A stretch of 64,000 nucleotides of DNA. Origin: Syncephalastrum monosporum B8922. Lineage: Eukaryota > Mucoromycota > Mucoromycetes > Mucorales > Syncephalastraceae. The number at the start of each line of letters is the position of its first letter. Position 1 is the first letter of the stretch. The stretch spans positions 124,001 through 188,000 of the forward strand of contig JNEN01001258.1 in NCBI GenBank assembly GCA_000697355.1, written 5' to 3'. The notes below the pieces were generated by a model that searched no databases, was not told the DNA's origin, and worked only from the letters and a program-made list of their open reading frames with translations. Positions 38,612-50,373 of the stretch are shown in pieces. The position numbers and the translations under genes are program-made.

Positions 38612-41586
38612 TGAGCCGCAGCCGCACGCGAAGGGGCTTATCCGCAAAAGACACAGCTTGGAGGGTCACGAATGACCGCAGCAAAGAGATCGCGAAGCAG
38701 GCTGTCTTATGGAATCATATCATACGCCGACGGCCGATACGAATTTTTTATATATTCCAGCATGATATGAAACCATAAAGCCTGATCTATGCACTGCTCT
38801 ACCAAAGGTATACGTCGCCATCATTAGCACGTAGATCGTATGACTACATGCTAGCATGTCATACGATGGCTCGACTGTGATTATTCTTTATACGCCTTGA
38901 TTCTGCGAGAACTGTTTGACACGTCTTCCGCGGAAACTTATGACATCAATGCTCTTTTCATAAGGACTCTGTTCTCTATTGGCAAACGCATACTACGTGA
39001 TAGCAAAGTAAGCCAATGAGACCTTTGAAACGCGACAAATATCTGACCTCAATACCTGACAGGATCTCTTTTTTTTTCGTGCCTTATTCTTTCTTAATGG
39101 CAGATGCGGTTCCTGTAATTTCATGGAAGTCCATCGACGTGAGTCTGTCTCATAAAAAGAGCTCTGGTTTCTCCACGTCTGCTTTTCTTCTTCTTTCTTT
39201 GTCCTTCTCAAAGTCTTTTTCTCCGGCAAGTACATTTATACATACTATGGGTATAATCTAACAGAGACAACATAGACGACACAAGGTCCCCTCAAGTCCC
39301 TCTGCCACCGGTTGCTCGTCCATGAACCGGTGTGCACGAAAGGAAGTTGTCGCATTATAAACACAATACATCGGACAGCTTTAACATTATTCCAACGTAT
39401 ACATAGCTTGTTGTATTGCGTTTTCTTCTCCTCCAGTCTTCTCTCCCGTTTGCGTCTCTCTTCCTCTCTTCCGCTCGCGCCCCTCCTCCCAGAGGTTTTT
39501 TTCCCTTGCTTTTTTTCCTCTGTCCGTAGGTGAACTGAACTACATAAGAAACTGAAACATATCAACATGTACTCAATTGACGTCAGGTCCGCTCCTTTTC
39601 CTTTCCGTCCCTTTGTCCTCCTCCTTCGCCCTAGCCTACGGTAGAAGCCGGTAGTAGTTTAAACCTTCCATCATAGATATATTTCAAATATCTCCAGCCC
39701 CATTCATCATGGTAAGCGATTCACATCGGATGAAATATCCTGAAACATGGGTTTAACAAAAGGAATTAGACGCGTGCCCTCCACGGGCGCGTTAGTTAGA
39801 TGAGGTGGCGGCCTGCCGCCTTGCGCGCGCAATAACGAACCCGGCTCTGCCGTAGGTATGTAGAAAGTGCACTTCAGTCGAACAACCAACGGACTTTAGA
39901 ATGAATCTCGATAGGCTAGTTTCCGGTTAATTAAATGCATGGAACACATCACACGTCTGCAAGTCATCAATAATGACAGAGAGATTACATACAAGAGGTT
40001 TAACATTGGAAAAAGGGTTATTCCTTTCTGAAATTTGGTACAATCATCCTTTTGCTCTACAGCTGTACAGTACTGTACATACATACAGTACTGAGATAGC
40101 TCACAGCTGGAAGCAGAAAATCTTTACAGAATCTGCAAGAGTACATCTAGGATAGCTGCTTATTGAAAAGCTTCATCGTCAATCATTGATATGAGTTAGC
40201 GCCAATCACTCGACGGTCAGAGAGCACCGATACAGAAAAATTTAGCGGCCATATCAACTTGAGTTTTGTCCCGAAAATATATATATGTAGCATCTCATGT
40301 AAAAGTTTAAAATACATGATGCATCTTTGAAGGCCATTCTGTGCTTCTTTGACGCACATGCTTTACGTCTCTGCAAGAAACGGTTTTCTATGCAAATATC
40401 GAAGTGACGCATCAGGCCCTCACGCAATCGAAATAAGTTGATCGTGAATGATACTCAGAGATGAGAGCTGGCCAAAAGGTGCCCAGATAGATTGTTGCGG
40501 CAACACTGCCTTAAGCTGTCAGCACCTTGACCTGAGAAACCTGGCGAGAAGACACACCTTTTCCTGATTTGATTCTTTCTGCAGAAGCCAAACTTGGCTG
40601 GATCATGTTTTTCGCCATTGTGATATATTAGACTTTTGCTTATCACACAACATTTGATGAATGGCCGTCGTACCCTGCTCAGCACGTGCCCCTGTATTTT
40701 TCTCCGCCTGCTACTGATCACTGCTAAAACCAGAAGATGAAGAGAAGTCCTCAGTCGATGTTTGACCTGTCTTTCACTGAAGGTATCTTGCTTTTCTCCA
40801 GTGCATGCTTTCATTATGGACGCGAAGTACGTTATATAGGAAACGTGCTCACACGTCTATGCCCATAAGAGCACTGGTGTTTTCTCATGATGACGGCTTT
40901 TCCTTCCCTTTCTTTGTTCTTATACTTCTCACAAGTCTGTACTTTGGCATTTTGGATCCTTATAGCTGGTAGTTCCTGTACTGTATGTGCTGTGTACTGC
41001 ATGATGTCGAAAGAGGTTGGCCACAGGTTATTATGCTTTCGGTTTGACAGCTTGAGTACGTCAGTAACAATCACTTCTCCAAATCGAGGTTGCTGTTGCT
41101 TTAGCTCGTGAGAGCTCGTCGTTCCATTTGTGTCATCCCATGTCCTCTTTTATTCTGTCTGTCTTTTCTCCCTAAAACATGTCACGGCACTGTACGTATT
41201 CACACGGCCAGATATGGTATTTTCCTTTTTCTCGAGCAAAGCCCGTAGCAATTTGCTCGTCAGAGGGCGGCTCCCACGAAATTATTGAAGTCAGCTTGTG
41301 CGTGAATTAATAAGAGATGCGCCCGCGATAATCATTTTGCATCCAAGATTATATAGAAGCCACATTCCGTGGCGATGCCATGACAAATGCCATCCTAGAA
41401 ACATAAAGGAGTCGTGGTTCAAGTATATTCATTAACGTCGTATGCGTATCCAATACTGTATAAAGCGTTGAACGCACTCTTTTGAGAAGAGTATCGAGAC
41501 CTTTCCTTATCCAACTTCCATCTGCTCTACGCCCCTTTGCTGATGTGGTCTTCCCGGATCTTTTTCAGTGCTACCTTACGCTATGT
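38612..41586. other. Gene-poor region
   Basis: Nearly 3 kb without a supported gene. Notable content is the GC-rich hairpin island at 39771-39846 (listed separately) and pyrimidine-rich DNA at 39420-39640. Frames at 40455-40814 (119 codons) and elsewhere show no bias or motifs. Confidence 0.6.
39771..39846. other. GC-rich island with nested hairpins
   Basis: Sharply GC-rich within AT-rich surroundings. Three self-complementary elements sit in a row: a GCCC/GGGC stem extended by CGCG pairs (39771-39791), a GGCGGC/GCCGCC stem (about 39807-39820) and the palindrome TGCGCGCGCA (39822-39831). The minus strand is also an open frame of 60 codons. It may be a structured RNA, a transposon remnant or a CpG-type element; I cannot tell which. 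Confidence 0.35.
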
Positions 41587-42761
41587 TTAGTGTATTTTTG
41601 CTGAAGCAAAGAGGTGGTTGGGGCGCCGACGCCGTCTACCAAACATCTCACGCGTCGTTGTATCACGCAAGGCCAAGTAAAAATGGAAGCATGCAAAACC
41701 TGAGAGGACGAGCATGAAAAGGAAGCCACTGTTCCAAAAAAAAAAAAAAAAAGACGCAGGTTAACAAGAAAGCGATAGATGACCCTCAGACGTATTAAGA
41801 ACGAGCGATACTTGCATGATGAGTAAAGCCAGCCAATGCAGTTCTATACCGGCGTAAATAGACCATTCGGAAGCGAGCGGAGGAGATAGGAGGGGATGGC
41901 ACGTGAAAGTGATGATGCTCCTCACTAGGTTTTGGACAGCAGAAAGGAGAGACCGAATATACAAGACATAAACCGCCCATAGACGCGATAAGGTAAAAAT
42001 ATCTTTGCCAGCGATGGATTGGATAGTATCGAGGATGGCAGGAACGCCTGTCATCCAAATCCAAATGACGTAGCTGGATGTATACGCCAAGAATTGGAGG
42101 AATAGCTTCTGATTCTGCAAACCAACGCATCCACCTATCCACGGACAGTGACTGCAGTAATAGTAATCATTATATCATCAACCTTTTTTGTTTTTTTTTG
42201 TTTTTCCTTTCTTTTTTAGTGTATTTTGTTCCAAGACTTACTGGTCCATGCGGAGCACACACGCGTCACACTCCCTACAGTGTTTGGTTCTAGGCAATCG
42301 TACCAAATCGCACTTCTGGCAGTATCGAGATCCATCCTGATCTTTACTTTGACCATCCCGGACTTGAAATGAGCCGTTTCGTTCCCAGAGTAAACGTGTA
42401 TATGTGAAGCAGCTCAGAGAAAAGAGACACCACCCAACAGCGAGCGCAACATCTTCCGTATACGAATGAGCAAAAGAAGAAGAACGAGTTTATGACGGTA
42501 CCTTGCTGCAGTCTGAGACCCCCTTTGCATTATTTTGATATCAGTATTTGCAAGTTGACTTAATCCTTCGTCTTTTCGCATACCATGGACGCGGACGGTA
42601 TAAACGTAGAGAGAATAAAAAAACAAGCTATATCCCGTCAAAGGGAAAATGACTTGTATCATGTACCTTATTACAACAACAGTCCAACCCCAGAGGGAAA
42701 AGAAGGTGTCTTTTTCTCCCTTTCTTGAGATGAAAATTCCAAGTCGAGAATTGGAGCTCAT
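41587..42761 (-). CDS. DHHC-type palmitoyltransferase
   Basis: Five exons (42584-42761, 42242-42452, 41926-42151, 41812-41843, 41587-41728) sum to 789 nt, 262 residues. The cysteine-rich domain reads CQKCDLVRLPRTKHCRECDA and, across an intron, MDHHCPWIGGCVGLQNQK, giving the catalytic DHHC. Two hydrophobic helices precede it and two follow; the TTxE motif appears as DTTTREMFG near the C terminus, followed by an arginine cluster. These are integral Golgi/ER or plasma-membrane enzymes that S-acylate cysteines. A 32-nt exon is required to restore frame before the last helix, and the final intron carries a T19 run next to the acceptor, so gene finders may miss the C terminus. Confidence 0.88.
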
Positions 42762-43273
42762 CGGACGACGGCAAACCAGACGTGTGACTACATATCTACG
42801 TTTCAGGATAGATCCTGACCCGTTTTCCGGATTACCCTGTCTTTCCGTTTCGACGCTCTTTCACTCTCTACCGAACTGCATACATATGCAAGTTCATCAA
42901 TTAGCGTTATTTGACTAGGTACTTTTGTTTATGTATGGAACAACGTTCGTTATGCATGTCTGTACATATGCAACCAGTAGTCATACATATACTCTATGTT
43001 ACAAAAATAGCGATATCTCAGTTAAACAATGTTCTCTCTATATATGTCAGTAGGCTTACTTTTATCATTTGAGGAGTGTTTTGCGGTATTTTGGCATGCT
43101 GTAAGTGGACTACGACGTACGGATGATGGACTATTGTCTTTTCTTCATGCTGGTAAAAGAGACAGAGCGGAAATGTGTGTATGTTCTGTGTGTGCTATGT
43201 CGGAGGATGGCTGGGAGGGTGGAGTGATGCTTTTGAGTGTATAGGTCGCTTCAGCTAATAAGTTGTCTATCCA
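42762..43273. other. Intergenic, no gene seen
   Basis: Spacer between the DHHC start and the WC-2-like stop; short uninformative frames only. Confidence 0.7.
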
Positions 43274-44720
43274 TCAGTCGCCGCCGTCCTTCTTTTTGAT
43301 CCGTTTGGCCCATCTCAGTCCGCAAGCATTGCACAATCTATGCGCTTTTGTTAAACAGAGTGATGAGAAGGTATAAAAAAATAACGTACGTCTTGGGGCC
43401 TTGAGGACCCTTTCGCCATTCGGGAGAGGATGTAGTGCCGCAGTCTGTACAGACAAAATCGTCCGTTTCTTTTTGCTTTTTCCTTCGCTTAAGTTTGGTG
43501 GTATCTTTCTGAGCAGTAGCCATGGTCGTATTATTGGGTGCTGTACTTTTCGCGACGTCTGCAGTGGAAGTATGAGATACTGTGCTTGCTGCTGCCGCTG
43601 CCGCTCCTGCCGCTGCTGCTGGAGTGGACATTGAGGATACAGTCGTGGTGGGTGCTGAACTGACAGATGCGGTCGCGGCCGCAGCAGCAGCAGCAGCAGC
43701 AGCAGCAGCCATACCAGCTGCTGCAATGGGTGATACGTCCCCTGAAGGAGGCTGTGCTGATGGTAGTGTTAATAAATCATCCTGGTAAATAAGCATGGAC
43801 GAGCTATAGTCGGCCGATGTTGTCTGTTGTTGCTGTTGCTGCTGTTGCTGCTGCTGTTGGTGGTGGTGGTGGTGCTGCTGCTGCTGCTGATGATGATGCT
43901 CTTGCGGTGCGGGTGGTAACGGTTGGGCTTGCTGCTGTCGTTGTGACCGTTGCGTCGGATCGTCCATCCAGACGTCAGTTTCGTCATAAAGCGGCGCGTG
44001 GTTGACTTCTTGAAGGCGCTGGCGTAGCCATTCGTTTTCCATCTTGAGTTCGAGGAATGAGTCCAAAAGTCCGCCCATGCGAGTCGGGTAAGGCTGAGCG
44101 ATGGCAAAGAAGGATTGTGGGGATTGGCCGGGAATGTCTACGCGCGGGTGGCCGATCATTTCGAGAACGGTGTACGTATCATCTTTTTTGCGGAAGCGGT
44201 AAAGGGTTTTGATTTGAGAACGTGCATGAAAGGCCCAGTTAAAGTCGCGGATAAAGACATCAATATCATCGACATGCAAAAAGTCCATGAGTGTCTGATC
44301 GATGAGCTCGTGAGCGGCGTATCCAGTCAGGTCAACACAGCCGGAGCAGTGCATGATTTTCCCAACGGGCGATAGGACAACAATTATGCCGGTAATCTCG
44401 TTCAGAATGCGTTCCGACCAGTTGCGTCGTCGTCGGAATTCTCCCGTTCCTCCCCCTCCCCCTCCTGTTCCTCCTCCTCCTGCTGATGTGCCTCCTGGAT
44501 TATGATTATTATTATTATCGATTTCACTTTTCATCGCTATCGTCGATGTCTGCGGTTGCGCCTGTGCTGTTTGCATCGTCATCGTTGGTGCGGGTATAGC
44601 GGCGGCTGCATGTGGTGGCGGCTGCTGTTGGGGGATTCCGAAAGTCCCAAAATCGAAGGACGCGCCTCCGTCAAATAAGTAATTGTACACGTCTGAAGGC
44701 GGCTGTTGTTGCTGCTGCAT
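43274..44720 (-). CDS. White Collar 2-type PAS/GATA transcription factor
   Basis: Two exons (43390-44720 and 43274-43337) sum to 1395 nt, 464 residues. The PAS domain is visible from about residue 100 (WSERILNEITGIIVVLSPVG) to RVDIPGQSPQSFFAIAQPYP. A single GATA-type finger at the C terminus has CTDCGTTSSPEWRKGPQGPK followed across the intron by LCNACGLRWAKR, a C-X2-C-X18-C-X2-C spacing typical of WC-2. Between them are long pure Q, H and A tracts. WC-2 partners the flavin photoreceptor WC-1 to switch on light-responsive genes; the Phycomyces counterpart is MadB. Mucorales often keep several paralogues, so the exact orthologue is uncertain. Confidence 0.92.
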
Positions 44721-46913
44721 TTATTTCAAATATCGGACGTATCCCGTGCGGGCGTGTCAATAGTGGGTGAATAAAGGCCTGACGGTCTGTGTACGTGTGT
44801 GTATGTATGTATGTGTGAGAACGTGGCGTGTCTGTTGTCGTATGTGAAGCGTGTGTTGCAATCGTGTGTCGTGTGGCTTTCTCTTTTTTTTTGTTGTTGA
44901 TTTTTGCTGGTCGTGACTTCTTAAGAGTAAAAAAACAAAAAGAGAACAGAGAAGAGATGGAGAAAGAGAAGTGCAACTCCAACTCAAAAAAGTGAAATGA
45001 GAGGAAGAAGCAACAAGAAAGAAATTGGGGGGAGGATACAGTGAAAGGGAAGAGGAGGAGGTATAGCATCATCACCCCAGACACGCGTACCATATATGGG
45101 GATCTATCCCAACCTCTTGGGCCTATGCGGTCATAATTACCGTTTCAAGAATAGCAACGTCATGGAAGTGAACTCTGATAATTGGGGAGGACATGACATC
45201 AGCGGCATGCTTAGTGATAAACACCGCCCAACTCTCCCTGTCCCGGTGGCTTATAGAGAACTTTAATTTATGCTACATTGCAGCCATCATCAAAGCGTTG
45301 ACCCGAGTCGCGTCCAACTTTCTTGAGTTCCTGCTCCATTTTCTTTTGTATTCGCATTTGTCTTTTCTTTGATTGCATACATATGGACGGTCTCAGTGCA
45401 TTGTTTGTGTAGTTTTTTCTTAGGACTTGCGCGAGAGACGAAAAAAGGAAAAGCGGTAAATGTTTATTGACAGCGCACACCTAGAAAAAAAGAAGGTGCA
45501 TAAGAAGTTTGGGCGCATATGCAACTTTGCACATTTTTCTTGAGCATTTATATACACTTTTTGTTGGTGTTGAACCCTGCACAAGCAAGGAGCGGGTCTG
45601 TGCCCCATTTGGAATTGCGAGGATCGGCCCCGTAAGCCGAAAAAAAAGCCAAGTCTTTCTGGTTTACAGTCTACTCTGATAGTGCCACAGTAACCATGAG
45701 CCCATTTCTAAATCTTGTTTCTTACATAAGGCGGAAATAACAACAGGCCGGCGATTAAAAAATCTATACGTGCAGTGGTGTTCCCCTGGCCAAAAAGTAT
45801 CTAGACCTGCTTCCATTTCTCTGCACCAATCTGACAGTTTGTTGGCATTTTCCTTAATGTTCGACGCTGTGGTATATGAGACCGTTCGAGAAGCTCATTT
45901 GTTCTGGACAATGCCCCCTTATCATGGCGAAAGAAGCCTGGCGGTTGGTGCTCATAATTAAGTCTCAGAATAGCCTTATTAAGGAAAAGACGCACGCGGT
46001 GTCAGTGCACCTCTGTCCCGCCCAGCTTTAACTTCCAAAATAAAATAAAAACGTCGCAAGGCCATCTCCGCAGCGTTGTTTGATAGTCTTCGCATATTAT
46101 AGCAGATCCTATAAGCGACGGAAACGACGCTGATCAGTTGCGTGTACCTGTAAGGAGGGAGGGTCGATAGATGCTTTTTAGATGCAGCTTTGTCCACGTT
46201 ACTCAAACGTACAGCCTCACTGGCTGGAAATTCATTAAAGCGTAGAGTGCTTGCAATTTAGACGGTCTTCATGCGTACTACATGGCAAAGTATCCTTTTT
46301 ATCCTCGCCTCTTTGTCCTCGTCTCGCGCTTCCTCCAGAGATATACTTGTGTGTTCATGTCGCTCAAAATATTATGTTTGTTTGTTCTGCATGCAGAAAT
46401 ATGGCAAATCTCGAACGATGTACCTGCTGAATGGCTTCTGTATAGCATACACATATGTGACATAACTGATTTGTCAATAACAAGGCAGTCTGGATATGGG
46501 CAAAATGGTACATCAGTTCATCCTCAATAGTGACGTGAAAGCGACAGCATTGATGGAATATGTATGTCGGAGATTGTGCGCTTTAAAGGTACGTATGGTT
46601 CCAGTAAGATGCGATGACGGAGCCACGTTTGACCGACGAGGACTTTCAAGGTACACCAGTCACGTGCATGTAATCACAGGCCAACTTTGACTAGCGATGT
46701 GCATTATCGTGCGACCAATCACAATGCATCGAAGCGAGGCATGCCTTCTCTTCTTGACAAGAGACAAACTCCTTTCAACTTAACGTGCCCAGTATAATCA
46801 TCAGATCCGTTCCTTTTTTTCCCTTTTCTTTTCTATCTTTTTCTTGCTCTTCTTTTCTCCTTCATTTATTTTCATTGCTCTCCTTTCGTCCCAAGTAGAC
46901 GTAAAATATTGCC
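44721..46913. other. Gene-poor region
   Basis: Holds the long 5' flank of the WC-2-like gene, with GT/ATGT repeats around 44789-44818 and purine-rich DNA at 44930-45060. Short frames are unconvincing, including the minus-strand one at 45979-46206. Confidence 0.6.
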
Positions 46914-47513
46914 ATGACGACTCTTCTGCTGCAACCGACGACGTGCGAAACAACACAACAGACGCAAGACGCTGCAGCCTGGCCCAGCCAGTACTATGGT
47001 CGCACACGCCGCATTGACTTGCAGCAAATGTACACCGACCTCGTCAAAGAACTTCAACAGCAAGAACGGCCGCAGCGGCGGGTCAGCTTCAGCGTTGGCC
47101 CCCCACAAGTGCACGTCTATGAGCCCGTAGAATATGAAGACGATAATGAAGAAAGCAAGCCATTTGTAGCCACACGGTTCGTTCGCATGGATGAGGCCGA
47201 GCATTTTACAGAAATCTATTGCAAGAAGAAAAAGGCAAACAAGTTTGACTCGCTCGGCCGACGGTACGACCTTCGCCCTGTCCGTAACGTGAATTACACC
47301 AAGAAAATGGATTCGGCATCTGCGCCCACGTCGCCCGTGTCTGAAAAACCAGTCAACCTGCTGAGCGGCGCAATGAGTGAGGAGCTGTCGATGACTGAAG
47401 GGGTCACGCCGTCTTTATCTACACCGTCTCCTGGGAACGCGAAACGGGTTCGCTTACCATGGCTTAACAAGGCGCCCTCCTTTGCATCCCTTCGGAGGAA
47501 AATGACTGTCTAA
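46914..47513 (+). CDS. Unknown protein with PP1-docking RVxF motif
   Basis: Single exon, 199 residues. No named family is recognised. Residues 54-60 read QRRVSFS, a consensus RVxF protein phosphatase 1 docking site preceded by basic residues, followed by VGPPQVHVYEPVEYEDD. Around residue 110 there is a basic patch (CKKKKANKF) and the C terminus is basic (LPWLNKAPSFASLRRKM). The VYEP motif after RVSF resembles a pattern in fungal PP1-binding proteins, so a PP1 regulatory subunit is a reasonable inference. The start is the first ATG after a long pyrimidine-rich leader (46810-46870). Confidence 0.6.
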   Translation: MTTLLLQPTTCETTQQTQDAAAWPSQYYGRTRRIDLQQMYTDLVKELQQQERPQRRVSFSVGPPQVHVYEPVEYEDDNEESKPFVATRFVRMDEAEHFTEIYCKKKKANKFDSLGRRYDLRPVRNVNYTKKMDSASAPTSPVSEKPVNLLSGAMSEELSMTEGVTPSLSTPSPGNAKRVRLPWLNKAPSFASLRRKMTV

Positions 47514-47861
47514 CGAACAAAGAAAAAGTGGGAACTGCACCACATCACTGCCACTATTTCGTACTACTATACCAATCTTCTCCCTTACATTGTATAATCT
47601 TTATTTTCTTCCCTTTTTACTTCGTATCCTCAATCCCCTCTTTGCCCCGTTATACATGCCTTCGTTCTTCCTTCCTTTGTTCTGGAACCTCTACTTTCGT
47701 TATTTGCTTTCTACCATTATTAGAACCTGTAGATGCGCCGGTCTCAACATTATGTACTATAATTTTTTTTGCCTATAAATTGTATATGAGAAAAAGTGTA
47801 TGACAACATATGCGTGGTCTGCTTTATGCATTCAACCAAACGGACATAAGGTACAATATAA
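47514..47861. other. 3' flank of the RVxF-motif gene, no gene seen
   Basis: T- and C-rich DNA downstream of the RVxF-motif gene; no frame with coding character. Confidence 0.65.
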
Positions 47862-48167
47862 TTACTGGTATTTAGAACTCAAGGGACATATGAGACAAGG
47901 CCATCTACCAATCCCAGCGTGGCGAGAGAGGGCACCCGTAAAAGCCTGCAGAAAAGGATTTTCTGGGGGAGGGGATTCTTCCTCCAGTGAGAAGCCCAGG
48001 AGATATTGTCTACCGCCTTCGCTGGTGGGGTCGTCGCACAGTGATTGCAGCACCTTGTTTGTTGGTAACAAAATGCTGTACAAGTGGCGTCGTTCAAAGC
48101 GGCCTGTTGTATCAACTCGAATCAGCGATGCAGTCGCTTGCCATGCTGGGCACTGGGTCGGTGTCAT
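47862..48167 (-). CDS. Hypothetical ORF divergent from thymidylate synthase
   Basis: A 101-codon frame with fairly even composition (RRHLYSILLPTNKVLQSL, then LGFSLEEESPPPENPF) whose start lies 112 bp from the thymidylate synthase start. GC content is higher here than in nearby spacers. No family recognised, and the region could instead be the thymidylate synthase promoter or a leader transcript. Confidence 0.3.
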   Translation of the reverse strand: MTPTQCPAWQATASLIRVDTTGRFERRHLYSILLPTNKVLQSLCDDPTSEGGRQYLLGFSLEEESPPPENPFLQAFTGALSRHAGIGRWPCLICPLSSKYQ

Positions 48168-48279
48168 AGAAACGCAGTGCGTGCCGAGCCAAAAACGCGT
48201 CGCGTGTTAAAACGCGTAATAAATTTTCAGTGGTCCCGTCCACTTTTACTCTTTTTCACTTGTTTTTATTCGATTAAGC

Positions 48280-49176
48280 ATGGTGGCCGTGCATGAAGAG
48301 AAGCAATACCTTGACCTGATTCAACACATTCTCGACAAGGGCGAGCATCGTGCCGACCGGACAGGCACAGGCACCCTGGCGGTATTTGCTCCTCCCCAAT
48401 TGCGGTTCTCCTTGAGCGACAATCAGTTCCCATTGCTGACCACAAAACGGGTGTTTTTCCGAGGCGTGGTTGAAGAGCTCCTGTGGTTCGTAAAGGGCGA
48501 CACGAACAGCCATCACCTGAGCGAGCGAGGCATCAAGATTTGGGATGGTAACGGCTCACGCGAGTTCCTCGACTCCCGTGGGCTGTCACACCGCAAAGAA
48601 GGCGACCTTGGGCCGGTCTATGGATTCCAGTGGCGCCACTTTGGCGCAGAATACAAGGACTGCGATACAGACTATACAGGACAGGGCGTCGATCAACTGC
48701 AGCAAGTCATTGATACCATCAGAAACAACCCCACCGATCGACGCATCATTCTGTCTGCATGGAACCCAGCCGATATCCCTATCATGGCTCTGCCACCCTG
48801 CCACGCTTTTTGCCAGTTTTATGTATCAACCCCGCGCGAGGGTGAACGGGCGCGGTTGTCGTGCGTATTATACCAGCGTTCGTGCGACATGGGTCTCGGC
48901 GTGCCTTTTAACATTGCGTCGTATGCGCTGCTGACATGCATGATCGCACACGTCACTGATCTCGAGCCAGGCGAGTTTATCCACACCATGGGTGACACTC
49001 ACATCTATGTCGATCACGTCGATGCGCTCAAGCAGCAGCTGCAGCGCGAGCCACGCCCTTTTCCTAACCTCCGATTTAAGCGCAAGATCTCCTCCATAGA
49101 TGACTTTACGACTGATGATTTCATTCTCGAAAACTATCAGCCCCATGCTAAATTGGATATGAAGATGTCCGTCTAG
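48280..49176 (+). CDS. Thymidylate synthase
   Basis: Single exon, 298 residues, typical eukaryotic length. Motifs: [12 protein letters not shown] near the N terminus with the phosphate-binding arginine, [44 protein letters not shown], the catalytic [13 protein letters not shown], the substrate-binding [20 protein letters not shown], and [14 protein letters not shown]. Converts dUMP and methylenetetrahydrofolate to dTMP and dihydrofolate, the only de novo route to thymidylate. No introns, unlike most neighbours. The stop is followed by a short CTAGT tandem repeat (49171-49196). Confidence 0.97.
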   Translation: MVAVHEEKQYLDLIQHILDKGEHRADRTGTGTLAVFAPPQLRFSLSDNQFPLLTTKRVFFRGVVEELLWFVKGDTNSHHLSERGIKIWDGNGSREFLDSRGLSHRKEGDLGPVYGFQWRHFGAEYKDCDTDYTGQGVDQLQQVIDTIRNNPTDRRIILSAWNPADIPIMALPPCHAFCQFYVSTPREGERARLSCVLYQRSCDMGLGVPFNIASYALLTCMIAHVTDLEPGEFIHTMGDTHIYVDHVDALKQQLQREPRPFPNLRFKRKISSIDDFTTDDFILENYQPHAKLDMKMSV

Positions 49177-49196
49177 TCTAGTCTAGTCCAGTCTAG
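49171..49196. repeat. CTAGT tandem repeat at a stop codon
   Basis: Imperfect 5-bp units (CTAGT, one CCAGT) begin at the thymidylate synthase stop codon, so the reading frame's TAG is the first unit of the repeat. Confidence 0.8.
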
Positions 49197-49410
49197 CTTA
49201 CCTATCCAGTATGATGATATATAATAAGATAGAAGAAGCATGCGTGCAAAACTTACATACACACTCAACACACACATATATATATATCCTGTCAATCAAC
49301 ATATTCAATCACTTGCGCGAACAGAATACACATTGCCAATACAAGACGAGTTTTGAGTAGTTTGGTTTGTACAATAGACAGAGGGGCATGCAAGTGACTT
49401 TTTATTAGTA

Positions 49411-50373
49411 TTAAGCCTCCACTGGCTCAGCAGCCGGGGCAGCAGCAGCAGGCCGGAAGTCCTGAGTGACGGGCTCAGTGACAGCGGCCTCATCCTTGGG
49501 CTCGAGGATGGTGATGACATCAGGCAGAGGAGCCTTAGGGCCCTGTCGGCCGCTGGGGTCGTTGTCAAGCATGATCTTGACCTTGATACCCAGCACACCC
49601 TGGCGCAGGAGAACGTGGCGGGTGGCAGTGACGATGAAGTCACGGGCAGGGTTACCGGAGTGGATCATGAAGCCGTCGCCAAACTTCATGGCCTTGGCAC
49701 GCGCAGCACGGAGCTTACCAGACACGACAACCTCGCAGCCCTTGGCGCCCGACTCCATCACGAAGCGGACAACACCGTAGCAAGCACGGCGCACAGCCAG
49801 GCCGTTCAACAGCTTGAACTTGACAGACTCAGCCTGGGCAATCGCACACAGACCACGGTTCTGGACACGCTCGGCGTAGAGCTCGACCGTGTTCTCCGGG
49901 AAACGGAAACGCTTCTGGACGAGGGTCGTGAGCTCGCGAATACGGCGGCCCTTCTCGCCAAGGACGTTCTGGGTGTGGGTGGCACGGATAATAATTCTAT
50001 TTCGTTGTCATTGTCCGTTTAGCACTGTATCTGATTGTTGTCAATGGCAACGTACTCGGTGCGGGCGGGGGTCACACGGACCTCGACACCGGCGTAACCG
50101 TCCTCAGCAAGTTCGCGGGTGAGGAACTCGTTCAATTCGGCGTAGAACACACCATCAGCGACCTAACAATGCCATCAGTCAATGTCGTTTATGAGCAAAT
50201 GCGATTCACTTACGAACTAATTGTATCATCCAGGTAAAGATCGAGTATCGAGATATATCACATGTCGAATGAGTTCATCCATCCATCCATTCATTCATTC
50301 ATCCATTCATTCATCGACTGGCGTATCGTTATACCTTTCTCTTCTTGGAGATCTGTGCGGCGGCAGCAGCCAT
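49411..50373 (-). CDS. RPS3: 40S ribosomal protein uS3 (Rps3)
   Basis: Three exons (50335-50373, 50056-50162, 49411-49996) sum to 732 nt, 243 residues. Visible motifs are [40 protein letters not shown] (the KH domain with its GEKG loop), [37 protein letters not shown] and [20 protein letters not shown]. The C terminus is acidic and alanine-rich. uS3 lines the mRNA entry channel of the small subunit and has DNA-repair links in other eukaryotes. Codon use is the most biased in the window. Intron 1 carries an ATCC/ATTC repeat. Confidence 0.97.
50274..50314. repeat. ATCC/ATTC tetranucleotide tract in uS3 intron
   Basis: Tandem CATC and CATT tetramers within the first intron of the uS3 gene. Confidence 0.9.

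Noticed and set aside
50163..50334. Possible C/D box snoRNA in the first uS3 intron
   Set aside because: A CTGA-like element is present but no proper C box or terminal stem could be matched on the transcribed strand.
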